Source of the DNA: Termitomyces sp. T153
Taxonomy: Eukaryota > Basidiomycota > Agaricomycetes > Agaricales > Lyophyllaceae
Reading direction: 5' to 3'
Length of the DNA: 64,000 bases
NCBI GenBank assembly: GCA_018296165.2
Contig: JACKQL020000073.1
Location: forward strand, 180,543 to 244,542
The position numbers and the translations under genes are program-made. Below are positions 46,192 to 59,030 of the stretch, piece by piece (position 1 is the first letter of the stretch; every line of letters starts with the position of its first letter). A model generated the notes under the pieces. It made no database searches. It was given only the letters and a program-made list of their open reading frames with translations, and was not told the DNA's origin.

Positions 46192-49100
46192 ATGAAAACC
46201 TTACCCATCAATCCCCATAACAACAGTCCGCCCAGGATTGTCAATGATTTTGGCCAAGCTAGAATAGACAATGGAACCTCTGAACTATCCACCGAGGATG
46301 AGGAGGACAAGTTGCTGGAGCCTGTTGTCACTGGGCCAGCTATAACCTTTGAATGGGGAGATGCCTCCTATGATGTGGAAATTTGGAGTGGCAAGGTAAA
46401 ATTGTGGCTACTCTGGGAGGCTGAGAGGGTGAGAGGAGCCCACAAGATATTGGGAAGTGCCACAGCTCATAAGCTAGAATACATGCTTGAGCTGATGCAA
46501 CTCTATCCCAGAGATCCCTCTAACTGCCTCCAATACAAAGGACAAAGATTTGTGGCTTTTGATATTAGCCTCTATGAAATGTCACTGTGGGACCAGGTTC
46601 AAGGAACAGACTTTACCATACCTATAATGGATATTGTGCAGGAAGGATATGAGATTGGAACCTGGTATGCAGATCAGTGTGCTAATGAGTTGCATGTTCC
46701 TGTTACCCATACTTCCTGGTACTGAACTACTATGGTAAGGGATGTATGGGCCTGGAATGCGGCCCAAGTACTAGATTTAGGAGCCTCATACACTCAGCAG
46801 GAAAGTGAATGATGGGGCTGTCCCCAGAAGCGATTTCAAATTTACCTCTGGGATAGGCCATATGAAGATTACTATGAACTGAATGACTCATTATTAGAAT
46901 TTCAAGCTTGAGTCTCTGCAGAGTTCCTCAAGGACTCACAGTTTGACATTGTGGGATGATATAGGCAGAAACTTGATGTTGCATATTCAGAGTTGGCCCA
47001 CACTTTCAAAAATGGGTCAGAAAATAGACAGGATGGTCAACCACATCTGACTCATTGGGACCACATCGATGAAAGTTTAATTGCAATATGCCAGGCAGTT
47101 TGTGCTCACCCAAATGTCCAGGTACAGGAGGTGGAAGATATACTGTGAGTATTGGAGCTCAATGGCCAACAGGTAGAGGCAGGAAAATACTCTACCCTAC
47201 TCCAGAACAATGTGAGACATAAGACTGAGCAGCACCACATTCCCAAACTATTGGTAATTGTAGCCAAGGTGAATGGCCACCCAGTGCAAGCATTAGTGGA
47301 CTCTGGATCCTTAGGGGACTTCATGTTAAGTACTGTGGCTGAGCAACTGAATGTCAGGAAAAGAGAACTAACTGACCCAATTCCTGTGCAACTAGCTGTC
47401 CAAGGATCTTGTTTGAAGGTAAACTTTGGTGCCACTGTGCAGCTAGAGTACCAGCATATCTCAGGAGAATGTTACTTTGACATCATGAACTTAAATGAGT
47501 ATGACTTAATGCTGGGAACACTCTGAATATACCAACACCAGGTAACCTTTGGTCTCAACCCTCCTTGGGTGATGGTAGGAAGCTCTAAACCATTGCCTCT
47601 GACTACAGGGGCAGGGGTGGCTCAACTCTCTACCAAGGCTATGGCTTTGTACAAAGATCAGCTGGAAAAGATTCAGGAGGAATTAGTGGAATATGCTAGA
47701 CCTCTGTGTAAGTCAGCAGCTGAAACTCCATTGCCCCTTTTACAGGCTATTAACCATGAAATTCCATTGATAGATGAGACAAAGATTTATCCATGGCACC
47801 TATCCCAATGCCCTGAGGTGCTCAGGCTACAATGGGATGAAAAACGGGCAATGTACATTGCAACTGACTACTGGGAAGTAACTATGAGGGAGAATGCAGT
47901 TCCCATGATGTTCTTGAGGAAGCCAGGGAAGCCAGGCAAACCAGTATGACTGAGAATTGTTAGTGATCTTCATGCTTGCAATGCCAATACAATTAAAAAG
48001 TCCTCACCATTACCTGATATAGATGGGATATTGCAGCGGGCAGCCTGGGGCAAATATTGATCTGTCATTGATGGCCAGGATGCCTATGAACAAATCCACA
48101 TTAAACCAGAGCATGCCTTGTGTACGACTGTAACAACTCCAGATGGCAACATCATTAGCCATGTTATCCAGCAAGGCGATTGCAATGCCTCGGCTATGTA
48201 CTAAGCATTGATGAATTACTTATTCGCACCATATCCTGGGAGATTCATGGACATATATTTGGATGATATTATAATATACTCCAATTTCCTTGAAGATCAT
48301 GTTGAGCATGTCAAACTCATTCTGGATATCCTAAAAAGGGAACGACTTTACCTAAGTGAGCAAAAACTAAAGTTCCTATGCTCTGAGATGAAGATTCTTG
48401 GATGGGTGGTGAATGATAATGGTATCAAGATGGACCCTGACAAAGTGGATGCCTTAGCAAAATGGAAAGTACCCACTAATAGAGACTTACTTAGAGGTTT
48501 CCTGGGAGCTGCAGGCTATTTAGTGGATGATATTGACCGAGTTTGCATTTCTATGGGAGTACTTCATGAATTAACTGGAGATACAGTCCCATTCAGGTGG
48601 AAATTTACCCACCAACAAGCATTTGAGAATGTCAAATGCTTAGCATCTACGTGCCAAGATCACCACCAAAAACCACTGATTTACACTGAGGGAGCAGAAC
48701 TGATTAATATGGTGATATATGGATGCATAACTGGCATTGCAGGAGTGATAAGTCAAGGCACCAATTGGAGAAATGCTACTGTGGTGGCATTCTACTTTGC
48801 TAAACTAAATACAGCCCAACAGAATTATCCAGTATATGAAATTGAAATGTTGGCAGGAGTAGAAACCATGTTGAGACATTGTAATATCCTGCAAGGGACA
48901 TGGTTTAATTGGTATACAGATCATAAAGGCCTGGTCCACCTACTGGAACAGAGAAATCTTTCAGGTTGACAGGCCAGATGGATGGAGAAAATAGGGGAGT
49001 CTGATTTCACAGTAATATATGTCCCTGGAGCAGAGAATATCTTGTCCAATGCATTGTCCTGACTTTACTCAAATGAAGGGCCTGGCATGGCTTGGGCTAA

Positions 49101-51270
49101 ATCTGAATACACTTATCATGATGTGATCAATAATGATATAATGGGTGATCACCTCATTTCAATGCCAGTTCTGGTTGGATTGGAGGGTGGGTGTGCAGCT
49201 CTCACAATCCAGGAAACTGATTCAGAACAATTGCCTACAATAAACAGCAAAGTAAGTGAGAGGGAAATGAATGAGTTTCTGAGACCCAGTGGAAGGCAAA
49301 GACCTATGTACTCTCAAAAAACTATAGAACCTGCAGAGACAGGAAGGCCTGAAATGGCCAGGGAGTTTGCAGCTCAGGTAGCACCTAGTTTTGTCCTTCT
49401 AGGCCCTAAAGGACAAAAGGAGGGCAAGGCAGAGGGAATCTCATCAACATCAAAGGAAAGACTCACAATCAAACTGCCAGCACAGAACCAGGTGACCAAC
49501 ACCAAGTTGCACACAAGTGACACCCAATGAGACTATAACACCAAAGAACGTGTCAGAGATGAAAATTTGTCAGCTAGATCCAAAGCTCTGAAGGAATTTT
49601 TGGAGTCACTCTCACCTGTAACACTAGATGAAATGCTCCTAAATGGTAGAGAACCAATCAACTTAAAGGAGAGCATCCATCATCAATATGGTAAAGATCT
49701 ACTGTTTAAATTGGTAATAGAAAACCCTAAGCACTACAAAAACTTTGAGATTGATAATGGACTCATACACATGACAGCTAAACAGGGAAGGGTACTATGT
49801 ATCCCAATGGTTATAGTCAATGGACAAAGTATTTGGGAAGTAATCATATCAGAAGCTCACTCATTATTGGCTCACTTAGGCCCTCAAAAGACCCTGCTGT
49901 ATTTACATGACATAGTCTGGTGGTAAACCATGGCTAACAATATACAGGCCTTCTGTGACACTTGCGCTACTTGTTGACATAGCAAACCATCCAACCAAAG
50001 ACCCTATGGATTACTAAACCTCCTGGAAGTCCCGACCCAGCCATGGGAAGTTATTGGGATTGATTTTGTGGAACCGCTCCCTGAATCCAAAAACAGGAAT
50101 GTGTCATATGATTCACTTACTATTATGATTGATCACTTAACTGCAATGGTTCATCTAGTTCCAAGCCATCTCAATTATACTGCCAAACAGGTAGCAGAAC
50201 TGATATTTGCAGAAGTTTACAAATATCATAGGTTACCTAGGGCTATTGTAAGTGATAGGGATTCATACTTCATGAGTACCTTCTGGACCCACCTTCACTC
50301 AATGATAGGGACACAACTACAAATGTCATTGGCATATCACCCTGAATCAGATGGGGCCACAGAGAGAGAAAATTGGACTATCATGCAGATGATCAGGCAG
50401 AGCATTGGAACCAATCAGAGAGATTGGGTTTCAAAACTTCCTGCCATGGAATTCACAATTAACTCAGCTAGATTGGACAGCACCAGCACCTAGGTTGTTA
50501 AATTGGAATCAGGCACCTGCTGGAAAATACCCTGGAGTAAGAGTATTTGCTCAAAGATTACAATCTGCTATAATGGCTGCTCATAATAGCATTTTGGCTG
50601 CCTGAGTGAGGCAAACCCATGATGCTAACTATTGATGCCATCCATCTCCCTTCTGCATTGGGGACTTAGTTTATTTATCAATGAAGAACATAACTTACCC
50701 CAAGGATTTGGCCCAAAAACTTATCCCTAAATATGAGGGGCCATATCTGATCATCGCTGATTTTGGTAATAATTCATATTGTATCAAGATTCCAGCTAGC
50801 TTGAGGCAGTGAGGAGTGTATGATGTATTCCATGCAGCTCTCCTCAGGATTTACAAACCCAACAATAATAGGCTCTTCCCTGGAAGACTAGATGAACAAA
50901 TAATTGGTCAGGAAACTGAAGAATGGGCTGCTGATTATATTGTGGCGCATTGAGGAGTCCACCAACAGGCCATGTTGGAAGTCCTGTGGAAGGCCGGAGA
51001 TAAGACCTGGCTCTCCTTTGAACAGGTAACAGATCTCAAATTGATTGCCCCATACCTTGACCTATTGGGAATCAATGACATCTCAGAATTATGGGAAGGA
51101 ACAGGGGTTCCACCAAGGGATGACCCTCAGTTGTTCCTGGGAAGTTTGCAGGAAGGGCAAGTTATAAAAACCAATTTAGAACCACTACTGACCAAACCAC
51201 TCACTTTTCCCATTTCCCTCTGCTCTTGCCCAGTCACCCCTTCCCTTGCTATATCTGCCATTTGATTTGA
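46192..51270 (+). pseudogene. Gypsy-3 pol: protease, RT, RNase H, integrase, chromodomain
   Basis: A pre-protease linker (46192-46725) is followed by the protease (VDSGSLGDF, about 47295), RT with an intact DIYLDDIIIYSN box (about 48250), and RNase H, where two acidic positions are lost (MVIYGC and LSNALS). The integrase has HX-H...CDTCATC zinc residues (about 49855-49978) and a D-D-E core: GIDFVEPL (50057), VSDRDSYF (50250) and ATERENW (50357). The C-terminal chromo-like block is EEWAADYIVAH...EVLWKAGDKTWLSFEQV (50920-51030). About ten stops occur, many explained by C-to-T change. Gag is absent. The left end near 46100 joins the tRNA-like array. Confidence 0.85.
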
Positions 51271-51289
51271 CATGCCTAGGGGAGGGTTT

Positions 51290-52174
51290 CATGAACCTTG
51301 GAGTGGTCACTAGGGCCCACCCAAGGGAGATCAGAATGCCAATGCCCTGCCCCATCACCCATGGATTAGACAGGATAAACTCTCCATGATGCTACACTTG
51401 TTCCACAATGGTAATTTTGATGCTGGTGTCTTGCTGCACCCCAACCAGGCCACTCTGATCCTCAACTTTGAACAAGTCTTGCACAATGTACCTGAGGAAT
51501 GACAGGTAGCACTGAGGCTTCCCATTGGATATCACCCTTTTGTTTACTTCTTCAATTCCATGCCTGCTGAGCAGTACAAGTGGCACCTTGCCAAATACAA
51601 CCCCAAAACCCATACATGGATTCTCCCCAAACATTGTGTTATTGTGGGATCCATTTACACCAACTTCTTTGATTGTAACTGCTATTGAGAATTGGTGGCT
51701 GTCAGTCTCCTCACTCCCAATGGCAATGTCAATGCATGCAAGCTCCATCTCACTCAGATTGCTCTTGAACAACCATTTAACAACATCCACCATTGTAACA
51801 CTTACTATCAGCATCAAGAGGAGGGATGCACAGCAGCTCAACAGGGTGAAGGTTACTATGGCTCTCAGAGCTATGATACATACAACTGGACTGACCCTGG
51901 CTTCAGATTAGCCAATGATGCCTATGGAGAAGCAGCGCTCAGACAGGCAGGCTTCCAGAACAAACTACCTTTCCTTGCTCCACCCCCTCTGCCCTCTGCT
52001 CCCCCTTCCACCAAGGAGCCCCTCCAGTTCAATGCTCCCAATTACCCTAATACCAACCCCAACTCCTCCTTGTCTAAGGATGTGACTGTCCCTGAAACAT
52101 CCAACAGTGGTGTCAGAGATGTTCCCATGGCCAAAGAAGATACTGATGACTTTCTGAGGGAATTTCTCATGTAA
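51290..52174 (+). pseudogene. Extra C-terminal region of Gypsy-3, between chromodomain and LTR
   Basis: Two linked frames continue after the chromodomain. The first has HHPWIRQDKLSMMLHLFHNG, GVLLHPNQATLILNFEQ and GYHPFVYFFNSMPAEQYKW (with two stops). The second (51692-52174) has a Cys-containing part followed by a Tyr/Gly- and Pro-rich tail that ends FLREFLM, 130 bases before the LTR. It is either an unusually long pol extension of this element family or a separate third ORF. Basidiomycete Gypsy elements sometimes carry such tails, and I do not know a function for it. Confidence 0.5.
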
Positions 52175-52303
52175 ATTCCAACACTGTTCCCATCACTCTC
52201 ATTTTTTATTTCACTCTTCGCTATATCCAACCAGCCACTTTTCCATGCTATGATTTATAACACAAGCCAATTCTCAAACTTTCTTGCTTGGCTGGAGGGC
52301 ATA

Positions 52304-52509
52304 TGTAGGGAAAACGTGACTGTTATACACTCTATCTATGTTTTTTCTCTTATCTTATTACATAACCCAAGTCTCTCATTTATAAGGATTGAGATCTGTC
52401 AGTAGATAACAGTTTCTCTTGCAAATCTAGGACTTAACCCAGTTCAATCACAAGACTCAAAACTTTCTATGTGACTTGACATCTGCTCTATCAGCAGCCT
52501 CATATCACA
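52304..52509 (+). repeat. 3' LTR of Gypsy-3 (LTR-Y family)
   Basis: It starts TGTAGGGAAAACGTGACT after a purine-rich GGCTGGAGGGCATA and ends CTCATATCACA (206 bp). It matches the Gypsy-2 LTR in inverted orientation, with nearly all differences being C-to-T or G-to-A. A TTATAAGGATT segment is at about 52380. It is the only LTR of Gypsy-3 in the window. Confidence 0.85.
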
Positions 52510-52531
52510 GAAAAGCTCTTACACTCTAAGT

Positions 52532-53122
52532 GTGGGACTCATGGCCTCCTGGGTGCATCATCCCACCCCTGCTCCATCTTGTAGCCAGATACCCACTGAA
52601 ACCCTGCTGTCCTTCTTCCCTGTGGGCTCCCCATTTAGAAGGCCAGGTATATCTTTCTCAAAAGAGGTGCCCCACCAAGTGTCCCTGACTAGAGCCATTG
52701 AAATTGATTTGCTGCCCAGCCACTTTTCTGTCATTCTGACATCTCAGTTCACTCTATTTGCTACTAACCTGTTCCACCTATTCCTGATTTCTTCCTTTGT
52801 GAGGGGGTTTCATATCTTGCATTCTTTGGCATGCATATTTGTCCCAGAGGCATTCAATACTTCTATTTTCTTTGAAGGCCACAATGCAGTTATCCAACTA
52901 AGACTTCTCTCTCCTTGGTCAAAGGCTTTTTATAGGGTCGTGGAGGACTATCTTTATAAAATTGTGATGATTTTTTGTTTTGACTATGTTCTGGTTCTAC
53001 AGACAATGGTTCCAGATTTTGCAACCCTAGAGGACATAAATGCTATTGCCCTGATTTTTATCTTGGCATTGGTAAAATTTCTTACACCAACAACACTTGG
53101 TACAAGGGTGGCCACACTATAG
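52532..53122 (+). CDS. Hypothetical ORF with hydrophobic segments
   Basis: A 196-residue open frame with several hydrophobic stretches (TNLFHLFLISSFVRGFHILHS, KIVMIFCFDYVLVLQTM, INAIALIFILALVKF) that could be membrane segments. It lies just downstream of the Gypsy-3 LTR in CpG-poor DNA, so an old gene or relic is possible. The family is not recognised, and chance openness of a T-rich stretch cannot be excluded. Confidence 0.3.
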   Translation: MGLMASWVHHPTPAPSCSQIPTETLLSFFPVGSPFRRPGISFSKEVPHQVSLTRAIEIDLLPSHFSVILTSQFTLFATNLFHLFLISSFVRGFHILHSLACIFVPEAFNTSIFFEGHNAVIQLRLLSPWSKAFYRVVEDYLYKIVMIFCFDYVLVLQTMVPDFATLEDINAIALIFILALVKFLTPTTLGTRVATL

Positions 53123-53960
53123 GATCTTATTTTGGCATGCCCTCATTTGGACATACCATACTAATGGCATGAGTAGTTTGCTCAGTGTATGGGCTTGACC
53201 ATCCCCATTTTACTCATAAGACTTTGTAGATGACTATTGCAGCATGCTGTGCACAGACCATCTGGCACCTTGAACTGTCTGGCTTTGAGATTCATATGGA
53301 CTGCATGGAGATGATGCTGCACTATCTCACAAAAGTCAAGGCATGCCACATCATAGGTGTTAGACCATTTGATCAGAGCCTGGATATATATGATAAGAAG
53401 AACTGAAGGAGCAATTTATTATGTGTGGAGATCAATCAATAACATTGAGATACTTTTAGAACTATTCAAAGATGTCTGGTTGGTTCAATGCGGCTACTGT
53501 TGAAGAACTCAAAGCAGCAAGAGAGAATTCTCATTGGCCACCATTTGCCGCTTTGGCACCACTGCTGGCAGGACAGTAAGTGCTTCTTGATGGTACTTTA
53601 GGAGGCTTCACTGAACAGACATTGGGTACCCTAATGACACCAAATGCACCTCTTCTTGTAGCCAGAGATTCAGATTGGGTCTGGTTCAGAACTCTGAGGT
53701 TGGTTGCATGGCCATTCAAGCAGTGAAGAAGTTAGGAGGTTGAGAGGTTGGCATTTGGAGGTTGAGAGGTTCGAAATGGTCAAGAGGGTTCAGAGTTATT
53801 GTTGTGTCTATCTTAGAACAATAATGTAGTATGTCAAGAATGGAAAAACATAACAATGTTATTTGACAAAACTAAGACAAAACTAGGACAGTGCCATCAA
53901 GATATCAAGAAGGCATTGTGGCAATACTATCTACACATGAATGACAAGTGGGTAATGTCC
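53123..53960. other. No clear gene
   Basis: Only short frames occur. GGAGGTTGAGAGGTT repeats at about 53735 and 53757. The stretch separates the hydrophobic ORF on + from the 3' end of the long gene on -. Confidence 0.4.
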
Positions 53961-53961
53961 T

Positions 53962-56900
53962 CTATCTCAGCATATCACAATTTACATTGTCCCTCTCCTG
54001 CTTGTACCCCCAGTACTCCAACAGAGATGCAGCAGGCATATGTGAAGGGCCAGTGTTGGATAATCCATGAAGTGGTCCCATGTTTGACATGGCAGTTGCA
54101 CAAGAAGGACCAACATTGGCTATGCCACAAGTGCAAGGAGGAGGAGGACAATAGTGCATGGCTGATGGATGAGGATGGAGCCCTTGAGATGGATATTGCA
54201 TGGCTCCACATGGGTAGGGACAGCAAGCATACCTGGGATGGCCATGAGGAGGAGCACTTGGGTACTATGAAGGAGGATTGTATGCAGGCTCAGCTGCAGG
54301 AGCATCATGTATGTCATAGGACATATATACAGAGTCATAATTGCTGTGGTTGTACATCTCCACATCATACCATGAGTTGTCATAACCTTGAGCCAAGTAA
54401 GGGTCTTCATCCATTGCAATGTCAAACTGACCAGTTTTAAGGAAGTGAGAGTGAGATGTTGGAGTTGCAGCTCAGTTTGACAGTATGTTTTCACCATTGG
54501 AAGGATGGAGGGAGAGCAGAGGGAAATGGTTCCCAATTCTCTCAGCTGGTGCAGACTGGGGAGCTGTCACACATTTGACGCTTGACAGAAGGAACCCCTC
54601 TATAAGATCCTTTCCAGTTGTATGATAACCAGCTGCTTTTTGACCACTAGATGCCTGGGTAGAAGGCATCCTGAGTTGAAGTGGTCCTATTTTGTTGATA
54701 GCAGTCTGGTCAGAAAGAGAGTTGTCAGTCAGTAATGAAATTGTTGGAGTAGCTGCATTTGATTTTGGAGGTGTTGATGCCACTGGCATTTGAGTGGTGT
54801 GGAAACCTGGAAGATTGGTGGTCACAGACTTAGTTACAGCCTGATTGTGCTGGGTACAGGCTATGGTAGGTGCTATGGCCTGCTTACCACCATCACTGGA
54901 GCCTGTAGATTGACTCAGGGCCATGGTGGGCTTGGAAGGTGGAGTGGGTATGGCCAGCATCATGGCAACCACAGAAGGTGGAGTGGTGGAGGTAGACTCA
55001 GTGGGCTTTATACAAGCATTTGTGTGAGTATTCATTCTAGATTTACTGCCCTTCTCCTTAGCTTTGCTCTCTTTACTCTTGGCAGCATGAGCACAATGCC
55101 TGAGAGTCCATTTTATTCCATTCTCAGACTTGCTTGCTTTACAGGAGGGGGTGGAGAAGGCTGACTGTCATTGGCTGAAATAGGGTTGTCAGGATCCAAG
55201 TCGGTCTCAGTGGTCACCACATGCTTTTTGGAAGGTGCTTGCTTTGCATTAGGGGCAGAGGGAAGCTCTTCAGAATCACTGCTGATGGTATAGACAGGTC
55301 CATGAGGAGGCTGCTGTTTCTTTAAGGCAGGAGGCAGACAATGAGACTTGTTCTTATTGGCTGTGGGAGGTGGATTGGTCTCTTGCTTATTAGCTGATGC
55401 AACCTCAACAATGGAAGTCAGATTCAAAGATTTTTTGTGCCTGACATGGGTTGCTGTAGTGCTTTTGGAAGCTGGTGGGCCAATCCATGTTCTTCCACTA
55501 GCAAAGACTGCACAAGAGTGAACAGTGACACTGTTAAATGTGGTGGGCTTGGCAGTTGCAATGACAGCAATCTCATCATTCTTGATCTTGTCAGACTCTG
55601 CCTTGACAATCTTGAGTTGACCTGTCTGAAGAGCAGTCAAAAGGAGGCATCTGTCCTTGTTGCCAAGATCTTTGATACCCTGCTTGCCTTTCTTGGGCTT
55701 GCTGGTTTCATTGGGCATTGTGCAGCTAGGAGACCATCCCATCATGATATGGGAGATTCTGACTAGATAATGGGGAAGAGTAGTCCAGGCAGCCAATCAC
55801 CACTCCACCACTGACCCGCAGCCTCAATGGCACCCTCTGTGAGATATTATTAACAACTTCATAGACAATATTGGATGATATACTCACTAAGCATTGTGAT
55901 TAGATACTTTTTGCAGCTTGAAATAACATTAGAGTTATCTTCCATGGCATAACCGTCATCATCTTATTTCTCAGTGAGGTGGTCAGGTGGAAGTTTGAGT
56001 TCTGCTTCTATCAAATCAAAGGCTTTGTTGAGTTCATTGACAAGCTTCTCTGGATTGATATCTTCTGTGATCCTCTTAGAGACTGCATTACTGGAAGATA
56101 TTACAGTTAGAATGTAGAGTATGCATGGCAGCAAGTTACATACTAGGCTTTGCACTTGATCAAGCCCAACAAAGTCTCATTGTCAAGCTTGAGGTGTTTA
56201 GACACAAACTAAAATGATGTTAGCAGTGTTCCAATAATTGAATTGAACCAATACCAACATCTGTTAAACCTGGTGTAGCAACAATCATTCCAAGGCCTTG
56301 GTTCTTCTGAACGCAGTCACCCACTACAATGGCAAAAGTCTGATAGCATTTTTCAACACCTTCTTGATTCTAAAATCACAGTAACCACCTGAAGAGTCAT
56401 AGGAGAAGATCACTACTTACAAGCTTTTCCAACTTTGCACAATGCTTTTTGAAATGACCAGAGTGTTGTCAGAGAGTTTCATTTTGACCAACCACACAAT
56501 TGAGCTCAAGGGCTGCTTGGAGAACAGCTTTAGTATTGTTCCCATATTTTGTTTGGAAACTTGGCCAACAATCAGAGTCTGTGTCAGTCATCAGGAATGA
56601 GCAGACATATAAGAAGAGGCTGTGTACCTGTACCATCCTGGAGTCCACAATGCTGCAATCCTTCTTCATGATGCCCTGGAAAATAAGCTTGATAGAGGTT
56701 CCACTCACTTGTAGTCCTGGAGCCCTTCATACTAGAAAAGTACCACTTCTTGACCTGAGACACTGGCTAATTCAACAAAGTGCCCAGCTTGACAAAGACT
56801 CCCTCAATCTGGGCAAAGCTCTCTTGGCACTTTTGAAGGACATCATGGGATGGATGACCTTCAAGATTTGTCTTCTGAATAAGAGGCTGCAATGGCGGAC

Positions 56901-57654
56901 TGTGTGGGCCTATATCTGAGGTAAGTAGTAGTGCTTGTGTGGTGGCAGGTTCTCAAATGAAAGGGTCAATGTTGCTGCCCAAGAGTGTTGGAGTTGGAGT
57001 GGTGTCACAGGGTACTTTCAGGGTTGCAGGGCCAGGCATTGAAGTGAACTCCTGCAATTGGCCAGCAACATAAAACTATTCTAAAAGCAAAGGTTTTCCC
57101 TTGCCAGCATCACTGAAATTCTTGTTGATAGGAGCTGGACTACATTTAGGAGGTGTAGCGAGAACTGCAGAAGTGTCTAATCCAGGAACAGGACTCAGAG
57201 CAGGGCATGTTTTGGGCAAGGCTTCTAAAGATGAGAAACAGGAAGAGCAATCAAATGCCATACTGGCAATACCTTCATCATCTAGGCCTCTGAGAACATC
57301 ATCAACCAGGATGCCAGCTTTACATGAGGCAAGAGGTGAAATGTCATTCTGGAAAGGGGAAGGGATTGTCTGAGCATGACAATAGGCAAAGTTGCAGCCC
57401 TCTGGTGTATTTGAACCCAATGCAGTCAATGGAACATGTTGATGAAAGTTCCAGGAGAGTGCATTGGCAGCACCACCTCCCATCTGCTTGGCAAAGGGAT
57501 TGTTTTGAACAGGAATGGGCCCATAATATGTCAAATCAGCTGATTCATTTTGTGTAGTTCCATCACCGCCAGTGTTGCCACATTCTGTGGCATCATAAAC
57601 AACAGTTGAATTTAGTGAGGGTGGGTCACTTGAGTAGTTGGCAAGAATTTGCAT
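53962..57654 (-). pseudogene. Long, mostly disordered multi-exon gene, unknown
   Basis: On - the pieces run 57654-57076 (starts MQILANYSSDPP; Cys/Ser/Pro-rich), 56708-56469 (FLYVCSFLMTDTDSDCWPSF), about 56400-56200 (CVQKNQGLGMIVATPGLTDVG), 56155-55964 (ITEDINPEKLVNELNKAFDL), 55796-55113 (Lys/Pro/Ser-rich with YTISSDSEELP), 55035-54472 (Ser/Thr/Pro-rich), and a Tyr/Pro-rich end (54460-53962; PHGHPRYACCPYPCGAMQYP). Several junctions look like short introns, and at least one frame change near 55130 restores a coherent reading (KSENGIKWTLRHCAHAAK). A few stops are present. The family is unknown, but the layout resembles a regulatory or structural disordered protein. Confidence 0.4.
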
Positions 57655-58165
57655 CTATGAAGTGGTAAGCTTGACTGTTGCATGGTTGCCAAGCTTGTAA
57701 TGAATTGCCATTCTTGAAGGAGAAGAGGGTGGATAGAGAAGCCATTGGAGGATGGAGATGTGTGTTGTTAAATAAGCCACAGTAACCATAATTATTATTG
57801 CCCTGGTCCACAGCAGATAGTACATGGTATTGAAACAGGAGATAAATATCAAGTCCCTATTTACAAGGGAACATGTCAATAAAAACCTCTCTAGCAAGGA
57901 CAAATGGAAGAATACCACAAAAATGAAGAGATGATAGCAGAATTAAGCAGTGACAGCAAAGTTACCTGTTGCGAAGTTGAGACATGCTGAACCACCATGA
58001 ACTTGCAGCTATGTGAAGGTGTCAAAAAGATAGAACTTGGATGAGAAATTGAATAGATATACAAAATGTGAATAGTTGTCAGACTATTCCAGTCAGACAG
58101 AATATAGAGGGAGGACAAATAATGGATGGACAATGAAGGAAAAGAGGAGTGCCTGAGTCTGGGCT
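57655..58165. other. Upstream region of the long - gene
   Basis: Frames on - (57918-57655, 58175-57891) are hydrophobic or Ser-rich without a motif. The stretch probably holds upstream exons or the promoter of the gene at 53962-57654. Confidence 0.35.
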
Positions 58166-58280
58166 CACAGGCCATCTGATTGCTAATGTCAGACCTAGAC
58201 CCACAGGCTATCTGATTGCTAATGTCAGACCTCTAGACCCACAGGCCATCTGATTGCTGATGTCACATCTGATTGCTAAC
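58166..58280 (+). repeat. 36-38-bp tandem repeat, three units
   Basis: CACAGGCCATCTGATTGCTA with AATGTCAGACCTAGAC starts at 58166 and recurs at 58202 and 58240. The last unit is shortened and followed by one more ATCTGATTGCTAAC. It is AT-rich, non-coding and lies between divergent genes. Confidence 0.85.
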
Positions 58281-59030
58281 ATTTCATCATTGATCAGTGA
58301 TGAGTGCCCTACTGTGGCTGACAAATTCACCAAAGTGGCCAACATATTATTGTCACTTTGTCATGCTATGAAATGCCTTTGATCTCCAGATTGAGAGTAT
58401 TATTGCTCACAACTAATGCTACTCCTTCTATGTCATATTATTGGATTATTCCTTGTCATTGATCTTACATGTTCTGCTGTTGACTAAATTTAATGTATTA
58501 TAAAGGTTATGTATATTATTCAACAACAATACATTTCAATTATTCAAAAGATCTGTAAAAAATTCATTGAGAAAAGGAGAATGTCACCTAATTGATAAAG
58601 CACACTATTCAATGAAGAAACCACCCCCATTCAACTATATTCATTTGTTGGCTACCACTGAGAGGAACCTATCCTTATAAAGAATATGGACCATCTGGCA
58701 AAAGGCCTCCCACCTAGTTTTCATGCTTTTGGTGGTGACATGCAGGGTTGAAAATTAAGCACAAGGTCAGGATGGATTTCAGAAGTAATAGATGCCCAAG
58801 ATACACATCTACAAATAGCCAGACCAGTTGCTGCCAAATCTCTCAATGTTGTACTAGGTGCTACAGCAGAGAAAAATCCCTGAAATTGCACCAATGGACA
58901 CTGTGAGTGCTATATAATTAGCTGTGCCAAAGATTTCCATGATTTGAACCCATAGTGAAAAGGTAAGGCATAAATGCAAAAGGTAAGATAATGATCCCTA
59001 ATGTCATCTGTCCCTTTCATACTATAGGTC
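58281..59030. other. Intergenic, no gene seen
   Basis: AT-rich, with no long frame and no clear repeat. A lone B-box-like GATTTGAACCC is at about 58932. It precedes the first visible exon of the gene on +. Confidence 0.45.

Noticed and set aside
53856..54440. 194-residue ORF on +
   Set aside because: It is His/Cys/Met-biased and lies opposite the Tyr/Pro-rich end of the - strand gene, so it is most likely a shadow frame.
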